Part shown: positions 1 through 8,570 of the stretch, one piece after another
Layout of the letters: the number at the start of each line of letters is the position of its first letter
Position numbering within the stretch: the first letter of the stretch is position 1
Assembly: GCF_038433465.1 (NCBI RefSeq)
Contig: NZ_JAESVF010000001.1
Location: 806,001-870,000 of the forward strand
Source: Galbibacter sp038433465
GTDB taxonomy: Bacteria > Bacteroidota > Bacteroidia > Flavobacteriales > Flavobacteriaceae
Reading direction: 5' to 3'
DNA length: 64,000 bases
Notes under the pieces: generated by a model
Databases searched by the model: none
What the model saw: the letters and a program-made list of their open reading frames with translations, nothing else
Told to the model about the DNA's origin: nothing
Position numbers and translations under genes: made by a program

Positions 1-1172
1 ATGCTATTATCTTTTAAGCGTTTTACTTCGAGGTCTGGTAAAACTCCGCCACCATCGTACACTTTTCGTCCGTTACGAGTTTTAAATTCGTTAAAATTTT
101 TGTTGACTACCGCCTTGCCCTCTTCATCGCGATTCCAATAATCCATCGACTGAATACAACGTCCGCTAGGCGTGTAATAGCGAGAAATGGTTACTTTAAG
201 TTGCGTTCCGTAATTAAGTTTTATAGGACGTTGTACGAGTCCTTTTCCAAAACTACGAGCGCCTACAACTACCGCCCTGTCGAGGTCTTGAAGCGCTCCG
301 CTTACAATTTCGCTGGCAGATGCACTTCGGCCGTTGATAAGAACAACGAGCGGAATTTCCGTATCTACAGGGTTTTTACGCGTGTAATATTCTTGATTGA
401 ATTTTTTTACCTTAGATTTTGTGCTCACTATCAATTCTTTCTTCGGAACAAATAAATTACAAACGTCGATAGCTTCGGTTAAGAGTCCGCCAGGATTTCC
501 GCGTAAATCCAAAATGATTTTTTTAGCGCCTTTTCCTTTTAAATCTTCAAGCGCTTCTTCGGTTTGTTTCGAAGCTTTACTGTTAAATTTTGATAGTACA
601 ATGTAGCCTGTTTCAGCATCAATCATATTAAAATAAGGAACAGCATCGATCTCTATTTCATCTCTAGAAACAGAAGTTGTAAGTGTTTTTCCTTGTCTTT
701 TGTATGTGATTGTAACATCGCTTTTTGAAGCTCCTTTGAGGAGTTCGGTAGCGTCTTCTTTAAAATCGGCTACGTTTATATCTCCAATTTTGATTATTTC
801 ATCACCTGCTTTTAGGCCTGCTTTATCGGCGGGATATCCTTGGTAGGGCTCGATAATTAAAAGTTTATCGTTGGAGCTTTTCACAACAGCTCCAATTCCA
901 GAATATTCGCCCGCATTGCTAATTTTAAACCCTTCCACATCTTGCTCATTCATAAAGTTGGTGTACGGGTCGAGGTCTTCAAGCATACTCTTTATGGCAG
1001 TATCCATAAGTTCGGCAGGATTGGTTTCATCAACATAATTCATATTGAGTTCTTTAAACAAGGTTGTAAAAATTTCAACCTGCTTAGCAATCTCAAAAAA
1101 ATCGTTTTTAAAACTAGATCCTACGAGTAAAACAACAAGCGCAATTGCTGGAATGAAGATTTTCTTTTTCAT
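1..1172 (-). CDS. S41 family C-terminal processing peptidase (3' end cut by window edge)
   Basis: This is a CtpA-type periplasmic serine protease. Reading the minus strand gives an N-terminal membrane/signal segment (about residues 5-20), a PDZ domain with the GLKAGDEI motif, and an S41 catalytic core with the nucleophile motif SASASEI and the SFGKGLVQ segment that carries the catalytic lysine. The frame is still open at base 1, so the C-terminus is missing. An in-frame ATG two codons upstream (1178) is an equally possible start; I prefer the MKKK start as a typical signal peptide. It lies 136 bases downstream of rnpA on the same strand and may be cotranscribed. A paralogue lies at 14333-15985. 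The substrate is unknown. Confidence 0.9.
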   Translation of the reverse strand, partial: MKKKIFIPAIALVVLLVGSSFKNDFFEIAKQVEIFTTLFKELNMNYVDETNPAELMDTAIKSMLEDLDPYTNFMNEQDVEGFKISNAGEYSGIGAVVKSSNDKLLIIEPYQGYPADKAGLKAGDEIIKIGDINVADFKEDATELLKGASKSDVTITYKRQGKTLTTSVSRDEIEIDAVPYFNMIDAETGYIVLSKFNSKASKQTEEALEDLKGKGAKKIILDLRGNPGGLLTEAIDVCNLFVPKKELIVSTKSKVKKFNQEYYTRKNPVDTEIPLVVLINGRSASASEIVSGALQDLDRAVVVGARSFGKGLVQRPIKLNYGTQLKVTISRYYTPSGRCIQSMDYWNRDEEGKAVVNKNFNEFKTRNGRKVYDGGGVLPDLEVKRLKDNS

Positions 1173-1308
1173 AAACATCAATGATTTTATACAAACCAAA
1201 AAATTATATTTTTATTGGCGTGAACGTTCATTTATCAGCTAAGGTTTGTATTTATAATGTACAAGGTAATAGTTTAGACTAACTTAAGCAAGTTGAATTT
1301 AGGAGCTA

Positions 1309-1731
1309 TTACTGCTGAAGGAATTCCGCAAATTTTTGATGAATTTTCTGAACAGTGGTGTTTAGTTTTTCAAAAGTTGGCATTTCTTTTCCGGTGTATA
1401 AAAGCATAAAAGCAAAAGATTCATCCTGAACTGTTTCAAAAAAAAGATGCTTATTTAACCGATATGCTTCGCGCATGAGTCGCTTAATTCGATTTCTATC
1501 GACAGCCTTTTTAAAGGAACGCTTCGATACCGAAACACCTGCTTTAATCTTTACAGGAGTCTCAATTGCTATTTCTTCGGAATGATTTTTTTCGTTGGGA
1601 TTGGTACTGAATTCAGTCTTTAAAAATACAAGTCGGATAGGGTATTTGGAAACAGAATTTCCTTCGGCAAATAGCTTACCAACTAGTATTGCGCTTTTGA
1701 GTTTTTCGTTTTTTGGGAAAGACTGATCCAT
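1309..1731 (-). CDS. rnpA: Ribonuclease P protein component
   Basis: The 140-residue basic protein is the protein subunit of RNase P, which assists the RNA subunit in trimming tRNA 5' leaders. The family signature is clear: KRSFKKAVDRNRIKRLMREA spans residues 70-89 and contains the conserved RNR motif (79-81). The middle of the protein (about 40-60) holds a longer, low-similarity loop than in enterobacterial RnpA, which is common in Bacteroidetes. The gene is not next to rpmH here; it sits upstream of the S41 protease instead. A TATTTTTG promoter box lies 17 bases before the ATG. The assignment is secure from the motif. Confidence 0.95.
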   Translation of the reverse strand: MDQSFPKNEKLKSAILVGKLFAEGNSVSKYPIRLVFLKTEFSTNPNEKNHSEEIAIETPVKIKAGVSVSKRSFKKAVDRNRIKRLMREAYRLNKHLFFETVQDESFAFMLLYTGKEMPTFEKLNTTVQKIHQKFAEFLQQ

Positions 1732-1748
1732 TTCGTTTTTATTGCAAG

Positions 1749-1756
1749 CAAAAATA
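1749..1756 (-). promoter_or_regulatory. Bacteroidetes -7 box for rnpA
   Basis: On the minus strand the sequence reads TATTTTTG, an exact match to the Bacteroidetes -7 consensus TAnnTTTG, 17 bases upstream of the rnpA start. I could not see a clear -33 TTG. Confidence 0.5.
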
Positions 1757-1904
1757 AGAAAAGGGTTTTTAAATGTTATTCGATTCTTTAAAAAGGTTTA
1801 TAGAAGTGAAGTTACAAAGGGACAAAGGTGCAAAGTTTCAATCAAAAAAACCTTAACTCATTAACTCGTTACCTCTTTTATTTTTTTAAACAATTAACCG
1901 ATTC

Positions 1905-1935
1905 AACAGCTAAGGTTTTAGAAACCTTAGCTGTT
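1905..1935. terminator. Perfect 14-bp hairpin, possible terminator
   Basis: The arms AACAGCTAAGGTTT (1905-1918) and AAACCTTAGCTGTT (1922-1935) are perfectly complementary around a 3-base loop. T-rich sequence follows on the plus strand (TTATTTATT); on the minus strand, the direction of both flanking genes, the U-tract is weak. It lies downstream of the DUF4421-like gene and upstream of rnpA, so it may end the heme operon. Flanking bases resemble the ATTCAACAATTACACAATTC pieces of the repeat block at 50.1-50.6 kb. Confidence 0.45.
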
Positions 1936-2001
1936 TTATTTATTCCTTATTAACTTCCTTAAACAATTACACAATTCGACGATTACACACTTGTTCCTCT
2001 A

Positions 2002-2985
2002 TCAATCTTCTTCAATATTAAAAGTGTCGTTTATTTTATCGGCGGTTTTTGTTAAAAGTTTTGGTGCTTTAAATCGGTAGCCAACATACACATCGATATA
2101 CGTAATATTATCGTCTAGCTGAATATGATTGTGACCGTTGTATTTTAATTTTGAAAAATCGGCGTGAATTCCTCCAAAATAGCGATTTAAATTAAACCCA
2201 AAAACTGCATTTGCCGACATGTTAAACAGGGTTGTAAAAATGCCATTTCCGCCAAAGTTATTGTAATTTAAACCAACTCCAATGGCGCCACCAGCAGAAA
2301 TAAACATATGGTCGTTTATAACATAGCTGTATTGATACCCCGGAATTAGACCAATGTTTGCCGATTGTGCATTATGTTCAAAACCGCTTGATTGCATTAC
2401 AAAATTGGTGTAATCGTAAGCAACTTTCGGAATAAAACTCCCAGCACTTTTTGCTTGCCATTCGCGTTGCCCAATGGTTGCTCGATATGAGAAATTATCG
2501 TTTAAAGAAAAGGCTGTAGAACCTTGAATTTTATTAGTTTCAAAATGTGGGGCATTGTAATCGCCGTCACTACTCGAAATTGTAAATCCAGTTTGATGGT
2601 AAAAACTTAGCGTTTGAATAAGCCCTTTGTAAATTCCTCTAAAATTTAGGTTGTAAATTTCTGAATCGTCGTTGTCTTTGCTTTTGTTTCCAGGTAAAAA
2701 TGTAGGTGAAAATCCGAAGCCAAATTCTATAAATCGATATTGAAACCCTACTGCCAAGCGTTGTTTTAAATTCGGGATGATATCGTAAGTTGTTTTATCT
2801 CCTTGATTGTAATAATCGAAACTGTTCGACACATCAATAAAAGAAAGTTTGATACCCACCAAACTGTTAAACTTTTTGATGTAATCGTCTGTTGGAATGG
2901 TGTCTTTTACTTGAATTCTTTCTTCTTGCGCAAAACTATTCCAACCGATTAAAAATGTAAGGATGTAAAACGTTATCCGAGCCAT
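2002..2985 (-). CDS. DUF4421-like outer-membrane protein
   Basis: The 327-residue protein begins with a Sec signal peptide (cleavage likely after SFAQ, about residue 20), followed by an alternating polar/aromatic pattern typical of a beta-barrel or outer-membrane-associated protein. The segment FRFIEFGFGFSP-like at about residues 84-96 and the repeated aromatic strands recall DUF4421, a Bacteroidetes family of unknown function; I assign this from memory of the family. It is the last gene of the heme operon and its start overlaps the end of hemF by 13 bases, so it is translationally coupled to that gene. What an outer-membrane protein does at the end of a heme operon cannot be told from sequence. 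Confidence 0.7.
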   Translation of the reverse strand: MARITFYILTFLIGWNSFAQEERIQVKDTIPTDDYIKKFNSLVGIKLSFIDVSNSFDYYNQGDKTTYDIIPNLKQRLAVGFQYRFIEFGFGFSPTFLPGNKSKDNDDSEIYNLNFRGIYKGLIQTLSFYHQTGFTISSSDGDYNAPHFETNKIQGSTAFSLNDNFSYRATIGQREWQAKSAGSFIPKVAYDYTNFVMQSSGFEHNAQSANIGLIPGYQYSYVINDHMFISAGGAIGVGLNYNNFGGNGIFTTLFNMSANAVFGFNLNRYFGGIHADFSKLKYNGHNHIQLDDNITYIDVYVGYRFKAPKLLTKTADKINDTFNIEED

Positions 2986-3878
2986 TCTTTGGGGTTTTGT
3001 AATACGTCGATGAGTTTTTCTTCCTCACTTCCTTTTGTTGGATGATGGTCGTAGACCCATTGTACATGTGGTGGTAAACTCATTAAAATACTTTCAATAC
3101 GCCCGTTGGTTTTCAATCCAAAGAGTGTGCCTTTGTCGTGTACTAAATTGAATTCTACATAGCGCCCACGTCGAATTTCTTGCCAATTTCTGTGCGCTTC
3201 GGTAAACGGTGTGTCTTTTCTTTTTTCAACAATGGGAGTGTAGGCATCTAAAAAACTATCGCCCACTTCGGTAACAAAATTGTACCAGTCTTCCATCGTT
3301 TTTTCTTCGGAAGTTTTACAGTAGTCAAAAAACAAACCACCTAGGCCACGGGCTTCGTTTCGGTGTGCATTCCAAAAATATTCATCGCATTTCTTTTTAT
3401 ACATAGGGTAAAAAGAAGCATCGTGCTTGTCGCAAGCTGTTTTACATGTTTGATGAAAGTGTTTTGCATCTTCATCAAATAAATAATAAGGCGTTAAATC
3501 TTGTCCGCCACCAAACCAACTATCAATAATTTCTCCCTGTTTATTATACATTTCGAAATAGCGCCAATTGGCGTGAACAGTAGGCACAAAAGGATTTTTT
3601 GGATGAATAACCAGACTGAGTCCGCAGGCAAAAAAGTCGCAATCTTCAACGTTAAAATACTTTTGCATGGCAGGAGCCAAAGGGCCGTGTACCGCCGAAA
3701 TATTTACGCCTCCTTTTTCAAAAACAGCTCCATTTTCAATAACACGCGTACGCCCGCCACCACCTTCAGGTCGTTCCCATAAATCTTGTTTAAAAGTCGC
3801 TTTTCCGTCGATTGCTTCTAGTTTTGAAGTAATGGTGTCTTGAAGTTGTTGTATGTATTGGTAGAATTTCTCTTTCAT
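2973..3878 (-). CDS. hemF: Oxygen-dependent coproporphyrinogen III oxidase
   Basis: HemF decarboxylates two propionates of coproporphyrinogen III with O2, giving protoporphyrinogen IX in the cytoplasm. The 301 residues match the usual length (about 300). Visible family features include the GGGGRTRV segment near residue 40, the SAVHG...PAM stretch, the GGGQDLTPYYLF motif near residue 123, and the C-terminal RGRYVEFNLVHDKGTLFGL block. Six bases separate it from the DUF6973-like gene upstream; its 3' end overlaps the DUF4421-like gene. Because this enzyme needs oxygen, the operon suits aerobic growth; no hemN is in the window. Confidence 0.97.
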   Translation of the reverse strand: MKEKFYQYIQQLQDTITSKLEAIDGKATFKQDLWERPEGGGGRTRVIENGAVFEKGGVNISAVHGPLAPAMQKYFNVEDCDFFACGLSLVIHPKNPFVPTVHANWRYFEMYNKQGEIIDSWFGGGQDLTPYYLFDEDAKHFHQTCKTACDKHDASFYPMYKKKCDEYFWNAHRNEARGLGGLFFDYCKTSEEKTMEDWYNFVTEVGDSFLDAYTPIVEKRKDTPFTEAHRNWQEIRRGRYVEFNLVHDKGTLFGLKTNGRIESILMSLPPHVQWVYDHHPTKGSEEEKLIDVLQNPKEWLG

Positions 3879-3884
3879 CTATTG

Positions 3885-4385
3885 TTACTTTTCAATAAAA
3901 ACAAGTTGTTTTGGATGTTTTTGTATTGCTGAAATTGTTGTTATTTGTTGCGCATTTTTCACTTCATCTAAAAGTGTTTGCACTAATTTTTCAGTATCAA
4001 TTTTTTCTTTCTGCTGAAGTGTTTTTTCAGCTAAAACAATTCCAAACTTGTTGTTATGTAAGTCCATTGCTTTTTCAAGCGGACTATTTTTAAACGTTTC
4101 TTCGTGCCAATCGGTTATAAACTTTGCCCAAGCCGTACTTTTTTTAATACTCTTTCCAACATCGATGCTAAAACTTATAATAAGCGCAGTCCATAAAGCA
4201 TGTCGAAAAGCATTGGCTACATTGTTTTTATGATGTGTATTTCCAAAGTTTTCGGTACAAATGGAAATACACAACTTGGTGGCTTTTATAAAGTTATAAA
4301 ATAAAATTGGGCGAGCGATGGCAATTCCGAATAGTCTGCAAAGCTGACCAACGGAAAGCGATTTTAAAAGTCGCCCGAAGTTCAT
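3885..4385 (-). CDS. DUF6973-like protein of unknown function in the heme operon
   Basis: The 166-residue protein is not an enzyme of the heme pathway that I know. It carries a block of conserved-looking polar residues: NAFRHALW (58-65), DWHE (92-95) and MDLHNN (107-112), preceded by a hydrophobic N-terminal third. This pattern resembles the DUF6973 family, whose His, Glu and Asn residues suggest a metal site or a hydrolase, but no activity is established to my knowledge. It starts one base after hemE ends and ends six bases before hemF, so it is firmly part of the operon. No signal peptide is evident, although a hydrophobic stretch lies at about 17-32. Confidence 0.65.
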   Translation of the reverse strand: MNFGRLLKSLSVGQLCRLFGIAIARPILFYNFIKATKLCISICTENFGNTHHKNNVANAFRHALWTALIISFSIDVGKSIKKSTAWAKFITDWHEETFKNSPLEKAMDLHNNKFGIVLAEKTLQQKEKIDTEKLVQTLLDEVKNAQQITTISAIQKHPKQLVFIEK

Positions 4386-4386
4386 T

Positions 4387-5415
4387 TTATTTGTGTTCGT
4401 ATTCTTTTACTGCTTCGATAAAAGCTTTGGCATGGTCTACCGGAATATTTGGTAAAATACCGTGACCTAGGTTTACAACGTACTTATCTTTTCCGAATTC
4501 GTCAATCATTTGATGCACCATTTTTTTGATGGTCGGAATAGGGGATAACAGTCGCGATGGGTCAAAATTTCCTTGTAGTGTAATGTTTCCACCCGTTAAA
4601 TAACGTGCGTTTTGAGGAGAGCAAGTCCAGTCGACACCCAAAGCCGAAGCTTTGCTTTTTGCCATATCGCCAAGTGCAAACCAACATCCTTTTCCGAAAA
4701 CAATTACTTCGGTTTCTGGCGCTAAAGCTTCCACAATTTGATTGATGTATTTCCATGAAAACTCTTGATAATCGGTAGGAGAAAGCATTCCTCCCCAAGA
4801 ATCGAAAATTTGTACGGCATTTACACCATTTTTTACTTTTTCCTTTAGGTATAAAATAGTGGTATCGGTAATTTTTTGAAGTAAAGCATGCGCAGCTTCT
4901 GGTTGCGAGAAACAGAATCCTTTTGCCTTATCGAAACTTTTAGAACCTTGTCCTTCTACGGCATAGCACAAAATAGTCCAAGGAGAACCAGCAAAACCAA
5001 TAAGAGGCACTTCGTTGTTAAGCATTTCTTTGGTGAGCTTAATAGCGTCCATCACATAGCCTAATTCTTCATTGATGTCTGGTACAATTACTTGTTCAAC
5101 ATCTTTTGCGGTACGAATTGGGTTTGGAAGCCAAGGGCCAACACCAGCTTTCATTTCCACTTCAATATTCATGGCTTGCGGAATTACCAAAATATCTGAA
5201 AATAAAATAGCAGCATCTGGTTTTACAATACGAATTGGTTGTACTGTAATTTCTGCGGCCAATTCTGGAGTGCGGCAACGTGTAAAGAAGTCGTATTTGT
5301 CTTTCAGCGCCATAAACTCTGGCAAATATCTTCCTGCTTGACGCATCATCCATACAGGAGGACGGTTTACAGTTTCTCCTCTAAGTGCTTTTAAAAATAA
5401 ATCGTTTTTTATCAT
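4387..5415 (-). CDS. hemE: Uroporphyrinogen decarboxylase
   Basis: HemE converts uroporphyrinogen III to coproporphyrinogen III by four decarboxylations. The 342-residue protein has the N-terminal signature RPPVWMMRQAGRYLPEF (residues 18-34), which provides the substrate-binding arginines, then PDAAILFSDIL and the C-terminal NLGHGILPNIP motif. Length and motifs are normal for the family. The gene lies 52 bases after hemD, the largest gap inside this operon, and one base before the DUF6973-like gene. Confidence 0.97.
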   Translation of the reverse strand: MIKNDLFLKALRGETVNRPPVWMMRQAGRYLPEFMALKDKYDFFTRCRTPELAAEITVQPIRIVKPDAAILFSDILVIPQAMNIEVEMKAGVGPWLPNPIRTAKDVEQVIVPDINEELGYVMDAIKLTKEMLNNEVPLIGFAGSPWTILCYAVEGQGSKSFDKAKGFCFSQPEAAHALLQKITDTTILYLKEKVKNGVNAVQIFDSWGGMLSPTDYQEFSWKYINQIVEALAPETEVIVFGKGCWFALGDMAKSKASALGVDWTCSPQNARYLTGGNITLQGNFDPSRLLSPIPTIKKMVHQMIDEFGKDKYVVNLGHGILPNIPVDHAKAFIEAVKEYEHK

Positions 5416-5467
5416 TTTTTACTTCTTTATAAACAATTCCGAAGAACTGCTAGTTGCCACTTGGCAA

Positions 5468-6112
5468 TTATTTAAAATGTTTTATTACTTGTACCAAAAC
5501 GTTTTCAACAGTACTTCTGTTGGCGGTAATTATATTGTTGGTGTGTTCTCGAGCTGCTGCTTCGGTGGTTTTTCCGAGGCAAAAAACAGTTGTGTTTTCA
5601 AATAAATTTCGTTGCGAATAACTCTCTACTGCACTTGGACTAAAAAACAACACGCCGTCAAAAGTACGAATCATGTTTTTAGAAGTTAAGATGGTGTCGT
5701 AAACTTCTATTTCTTTTAATTTTATCTTGTTTTCATTTAAAAGATTTGGCAATTCTTCTCTTCGGATGTTTCCGCAGAAAAGCGTAAAATTTTTATCAGC
5801 ATGGTTTTTAATAATCTGTTCTGCCAATGCTTTTGCTTGATACGATTTTTCTACCACGGTATATCCGTTTTTTATTAAATAGGCTTCTGTTTTATCGCCT
5901 ACGCAGAAACAATTATGTATCGTAATATTACTTTTAATTATTGATTTTACTGCATTTTTGCTTGTGAAGATTGCATTTTCAACAAGCGTCGGACTTTCAA
6001 AAGTTTTTGGTTGAATACTAATGAAATCCTCATCAATACATTTGATATTTTCTTTTTCTAAAATGTTTTTTTGGGTGTTGGTTAATTTTTTTGTGCTTAA
6101 TATTTCTATCAT
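5468..6112 (-). CDS. hemD: Uroporphyrinogen-III synthase
   Basis: HemD closes and inverts ring D of hydroxymethylbilane. This family is poorly conserved; the assignment rests on the two-lobed alpha/beta pattern over 214 residues, the segments AIFTSKNAV (about 47-55) and DGVLFFSPSAVESY (about 153-166), which are the typical HemD 'ftSxnav' and 'ffSPsav' motifs, and on the position between hemC and hemE. It follows trkA by 11 bases. At 214 residues it is slightly short for the family (about 220-260) but looks complete. Confidence 0.9.
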   Translation of the reverse strand: MIEILSTKKLTNTQKNILEKENIKCIDEDFISIQPKTFESPTLVENAIFTSKNAVKSIIKSNITIHNCFCVGDKTEAYLIKNGYTVVEKSYQAKALAEQIIKNHADKNFTLFCGNIRREELPNLLNENKIKLKEIEVYDTILTSKNMIRTFDGVLFFSPSAVESYSQRNLFENTTVFCLGKTTEAAAREHTNNIITANRSTVENVLVQVIKHFK

Positions 6113-6123
6113 TTTACAAAAAA

Positions 6124-6816
6124 TTATTTGGTCATTTCTTCCCCAAAGATGGCGATATCTTCATTTCTTCCAAAGACAATCAATAAATCGTCTTTTTTTA
6201 TTTTGGTATTGTTATCTGGAAGTCCAATTACTTCCTTTTTCTTTATTTGATTTCCTAAAAAATTCTTTTTATTACAAGGACGAATAATGGTAACGACATT
6301 TAAATTGTACTGTTTTCTGAAGTCGAGTTCTTGCAAAGTTTTGTCTTGAAAAGATGCGTTTACTTTTACTTCGGAAATTGAATACTCATCGTCTAAATTA
6401 AAATTGTCGAGTACGTTTTTTAAGTTGATTTTCCCGGTAAGATTGGCTGCGGCTTCTTGCTCTGGATGAATAATATGCTCAATGCCCATTGCTTTTAAAA
6501 CCGTATCGTGAACAGGCGATAATGACCTACTAATTATTTTTGCTGAAAATTTTTCTTTTAAAATGGCAGTAGTAATAATTGCAGCGCCTTCGTGCTCCCC
6601 AATGGCAACTACTGCAATATGCGCGTCTTTAAGCGGAAGCGCATCGTAAGCGAGCTCGTTGGTGGCATCCAAACAAATGGTATGTGCAATTTTATCTTTT
6701 AACAGATTTACTTTCTCCATTTTTAAATCCACACCAATAACTTCATTTCCAGATTCGGTAAGTTTAATAGCTAGTGAGCTTCCGAAATTTCCTAAACCAA
6801 AGATGATAACTTTCAT
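6124..6816 (-). CDS. trkA: Trk/Ktr-type K+ uptake regulator, RCK domain
   Basis: This 230-residue cytoplasmic protein gates the TrkH/KtrB channel encoded just upstream. The N-terminal RCK-N domain has the Rossmann motif GLGNFGSS (residues 7-14) with an acidic residue at the end of the second strand (GVDLKM), which fits NAD(H)/ATP binding; the C-terminal part (about 140-230) is a TrkA-C domain. The single RCK unit and the size fit KtrA rather than the double-unit E. coli TrkA. It lies 11 bases after trkH and 11 before hemD, so it is cotranscribed with heme genes. Confidence 0.93.
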   Translation of the reverse strand: MKVIIFGLGNFGSSLAIKLTESGNEVIGVDLKMEKVNLLKDKIAHTICLDATNELAYDALPLKDAHIAVVAIGEHEGAAIITTAILKEKFSAKIISRSLSPVHDTVLKAMGIEHIIHPEQEAAANLTGKINLKNVLDNFNLDDEYSISEVKVNASFQDKTLQELDFRKQYNLNVVTIIRPCNKKNFLGNQIKKKEVIGLPDNNTKIKKDDLLIVFGRNEDIAIFGEEMTK

Positions 6817-6827
6817 AAGAATAAAAA

Positions 6828-8570
6828 TTAGTTAATGAGTATGTTTTCTTTTGGATACTCGTAAAATTGATTATTAATCTGTCTTAAAAATCCGATAAGG
6901 ATATTGAGCATTCCGATACGCCCAATAAACATTACAACAATAATTACTGTTTTACTTTCTGGGGTTAATGTAGGTGTAAAGTTTAAACTAAGACCTACGG
7001 TACTGTATGCCGAAAATGCTTCAAATGCAATTGGAATTAAATGTTTTTCGGGTTCAAAAAACAAAAGCAACAAAATAGCAACTCCAATAGTCATTAACGA
7101 AATAGAAACAATAGCAAAAGCTCTATTTAATGTTGCGTTGCTAATGCTTCGTGTACCTATTTCGATACGTTTTCTGTTTTTGGCAATGTTTAAAATATTT
7201 AAAGTTGCCAAGGCAAAAGTAGTTGTTTTGATACCTCCAGCTGTTGATGCTGGTGATCCTCCAATCCACATTAGTAAAATTACAAAAAGTAAGGCAGGCA
7301 TCGTTAAATCGCTATAATTTACAGTGTTGAAACCTGCAGTTCTTGGCGTAACCGATTGAAATGCAGTTGCTGTAATTTTTCCGAACGTGGTAGTGTGTTC
7401 TTTTAATACATGATTTCCTTCAGCAAAATAGAAAAACGCAAATCCTGCAACCAATAATATAACAGTTGTAGTCATTACGATTTTTGAATTTAAGGTTAAA
7501 ATGCGCACTAAGTTTCTCTTATTTTCTTTGTTAAAAAGATTGATAAACGAAACTTTAGCATAGCTGTAAAAGTTGAAAATAATATTGTAACCAAGTCCGC
7601 CAAAAATTATTAAAAACATGATGACCCACTGAAAAGAGTAATCAAACCGTAGCGCTTCATTATACAATCCATCGGAAGCATTTGAAAAACCTGCGTTACA
7701 AAATGCCGAGATGGAATGAAAAATACTGAAAAAAATAGGGTGTTCTATTTTTGTTAAATCTTCAATTGAAAAGTAAATAAAAATGGCGCCAAGTCCTTCG
7801 AGAGCAAAGGTGAATAATACAATATTCATGGCAAATTTAAGAGTGTCTTTTAGCGTTTCCGAAGCCACATAATCTTTCACATAAAGGGTTTCTTTAAACG
7901 AAGAACCGCCTTTGAAAAAGTATGCAAAAAACGAAGTGAAGGTTAAAATTCCTAATCCGCCGAGTTGTATTAAAAATAAAATAACACCTTGACCGAACAA
8001 TGTAAAATCGTGCGCAGTGTCTAAAACCGCCAAACCAGTTACGCACACTGCACTTGTTGAGGTGAAAAAGGCATCGATAAAACTAATGTCGCCACCTGTT
8101 GTTGCTTTTGGAAGCATTAGTAAAAACGCTCCGAGTAAGTCGAAAATAAAGAAACTTCCAACAAATAAAATAGCTGGATTAAAGTACACACTGTACAGAT
8201 AGCGGATAAGAATGGTGAGCCTTAGCACCAAGTACAAAAGTAAAGCCCCTTCTAAAAAGGGCTTGATTTTGTATAGATATTGTTCGAGTATGTGGTGCGA
8301 TGCAAAAATGTATGTAAAAACACTTATTAAAACTACCGATGTAAAAATGGTTACGTAGGTAAGGCTAATAATTTTCCGTGTTTTATCTTTTTGGATGAAA
8401 TATTTGTAAATGTTTGTTCCGAGGAGAATGAGTATTAAAGCACTTACGATGATGAGTTTGTGCGTTCGAAACTTTTCATAAACAAAAAAGCCAAAATCAA
8501 AAATGAGAAAGCTTATGACGAAAAAGTCAATAATTAAAAAGAATAGTCTTTGTGGACTTACTTTTTTCAC
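6828..8570 (-). CDS. trkH: TrkH/KtrB-family potassium channel subunit
   Basis: This 580-residue inner-membrane protein imports K+. It shows many hydrophobic helices and the four pore-loop filter segments expected of the Trk/Ktr/HKT family: SAVCVTGLAV, SAFCNAGFSN, TPRTAGFNTV and AYSTVGLSL, each with its filter glycine. The N-terminal region (about 1-150) adds several membrane helices compared with minimal KtrB. The start overlaps the end of hemC by four bases (ATGA), so translation is coupled to heme synthesis. The paired regulator is the next gene. Confidence 0.95.
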   Translation of the reverse strand: MKKVSPQRLFFLIIDFFVISFLIFDFGFFVYEKFRTHKLIIVSALILILLGTNIYKYFIQKDKTRKIISLTYVTIFTSVVLISVFTYIFASHHILEQYLYKIKPFLEGALLLYLVLRLTILIRYLYSVYFNPAILFVGSFFIFDLLGAFLLMLPKATTGGDISFIDAFFTSTSAVCVTGLAVLDTAHDFTLFGQGVILFLIQLGGLGILTFTSFFAYFFKGGSSFKETLYVKDYVASETLKDTLKFAMNIVLFTFALEGLGAIFIYFSIEDLTKIEHPIFFSIFHSISAFCNAGFSNASDGLYNEALRFDYSFQWVIMFLIIFGGLGYNIIFNFYSYAKVSFINLFNKENKRNLVRILTLNSKIVMTTTVILLVAGFAFFYFAEGNHVLKEHTTTFGKITATAFQSVTPRTAGFNTVNYSDLTMPALLFVILLMWIGGSPASTAGGIKTTTFALATLNILNIAKNRKRIEIGTRSISNATLNRAFAIVSISLMTIGVAILLLLFFEPEKHLIPIAFEAFSAYSTVGLSLNFTPTLTPESKTVIIVVMFIGRIGMLNILIGFLRQINNQFYEYPKENILIN

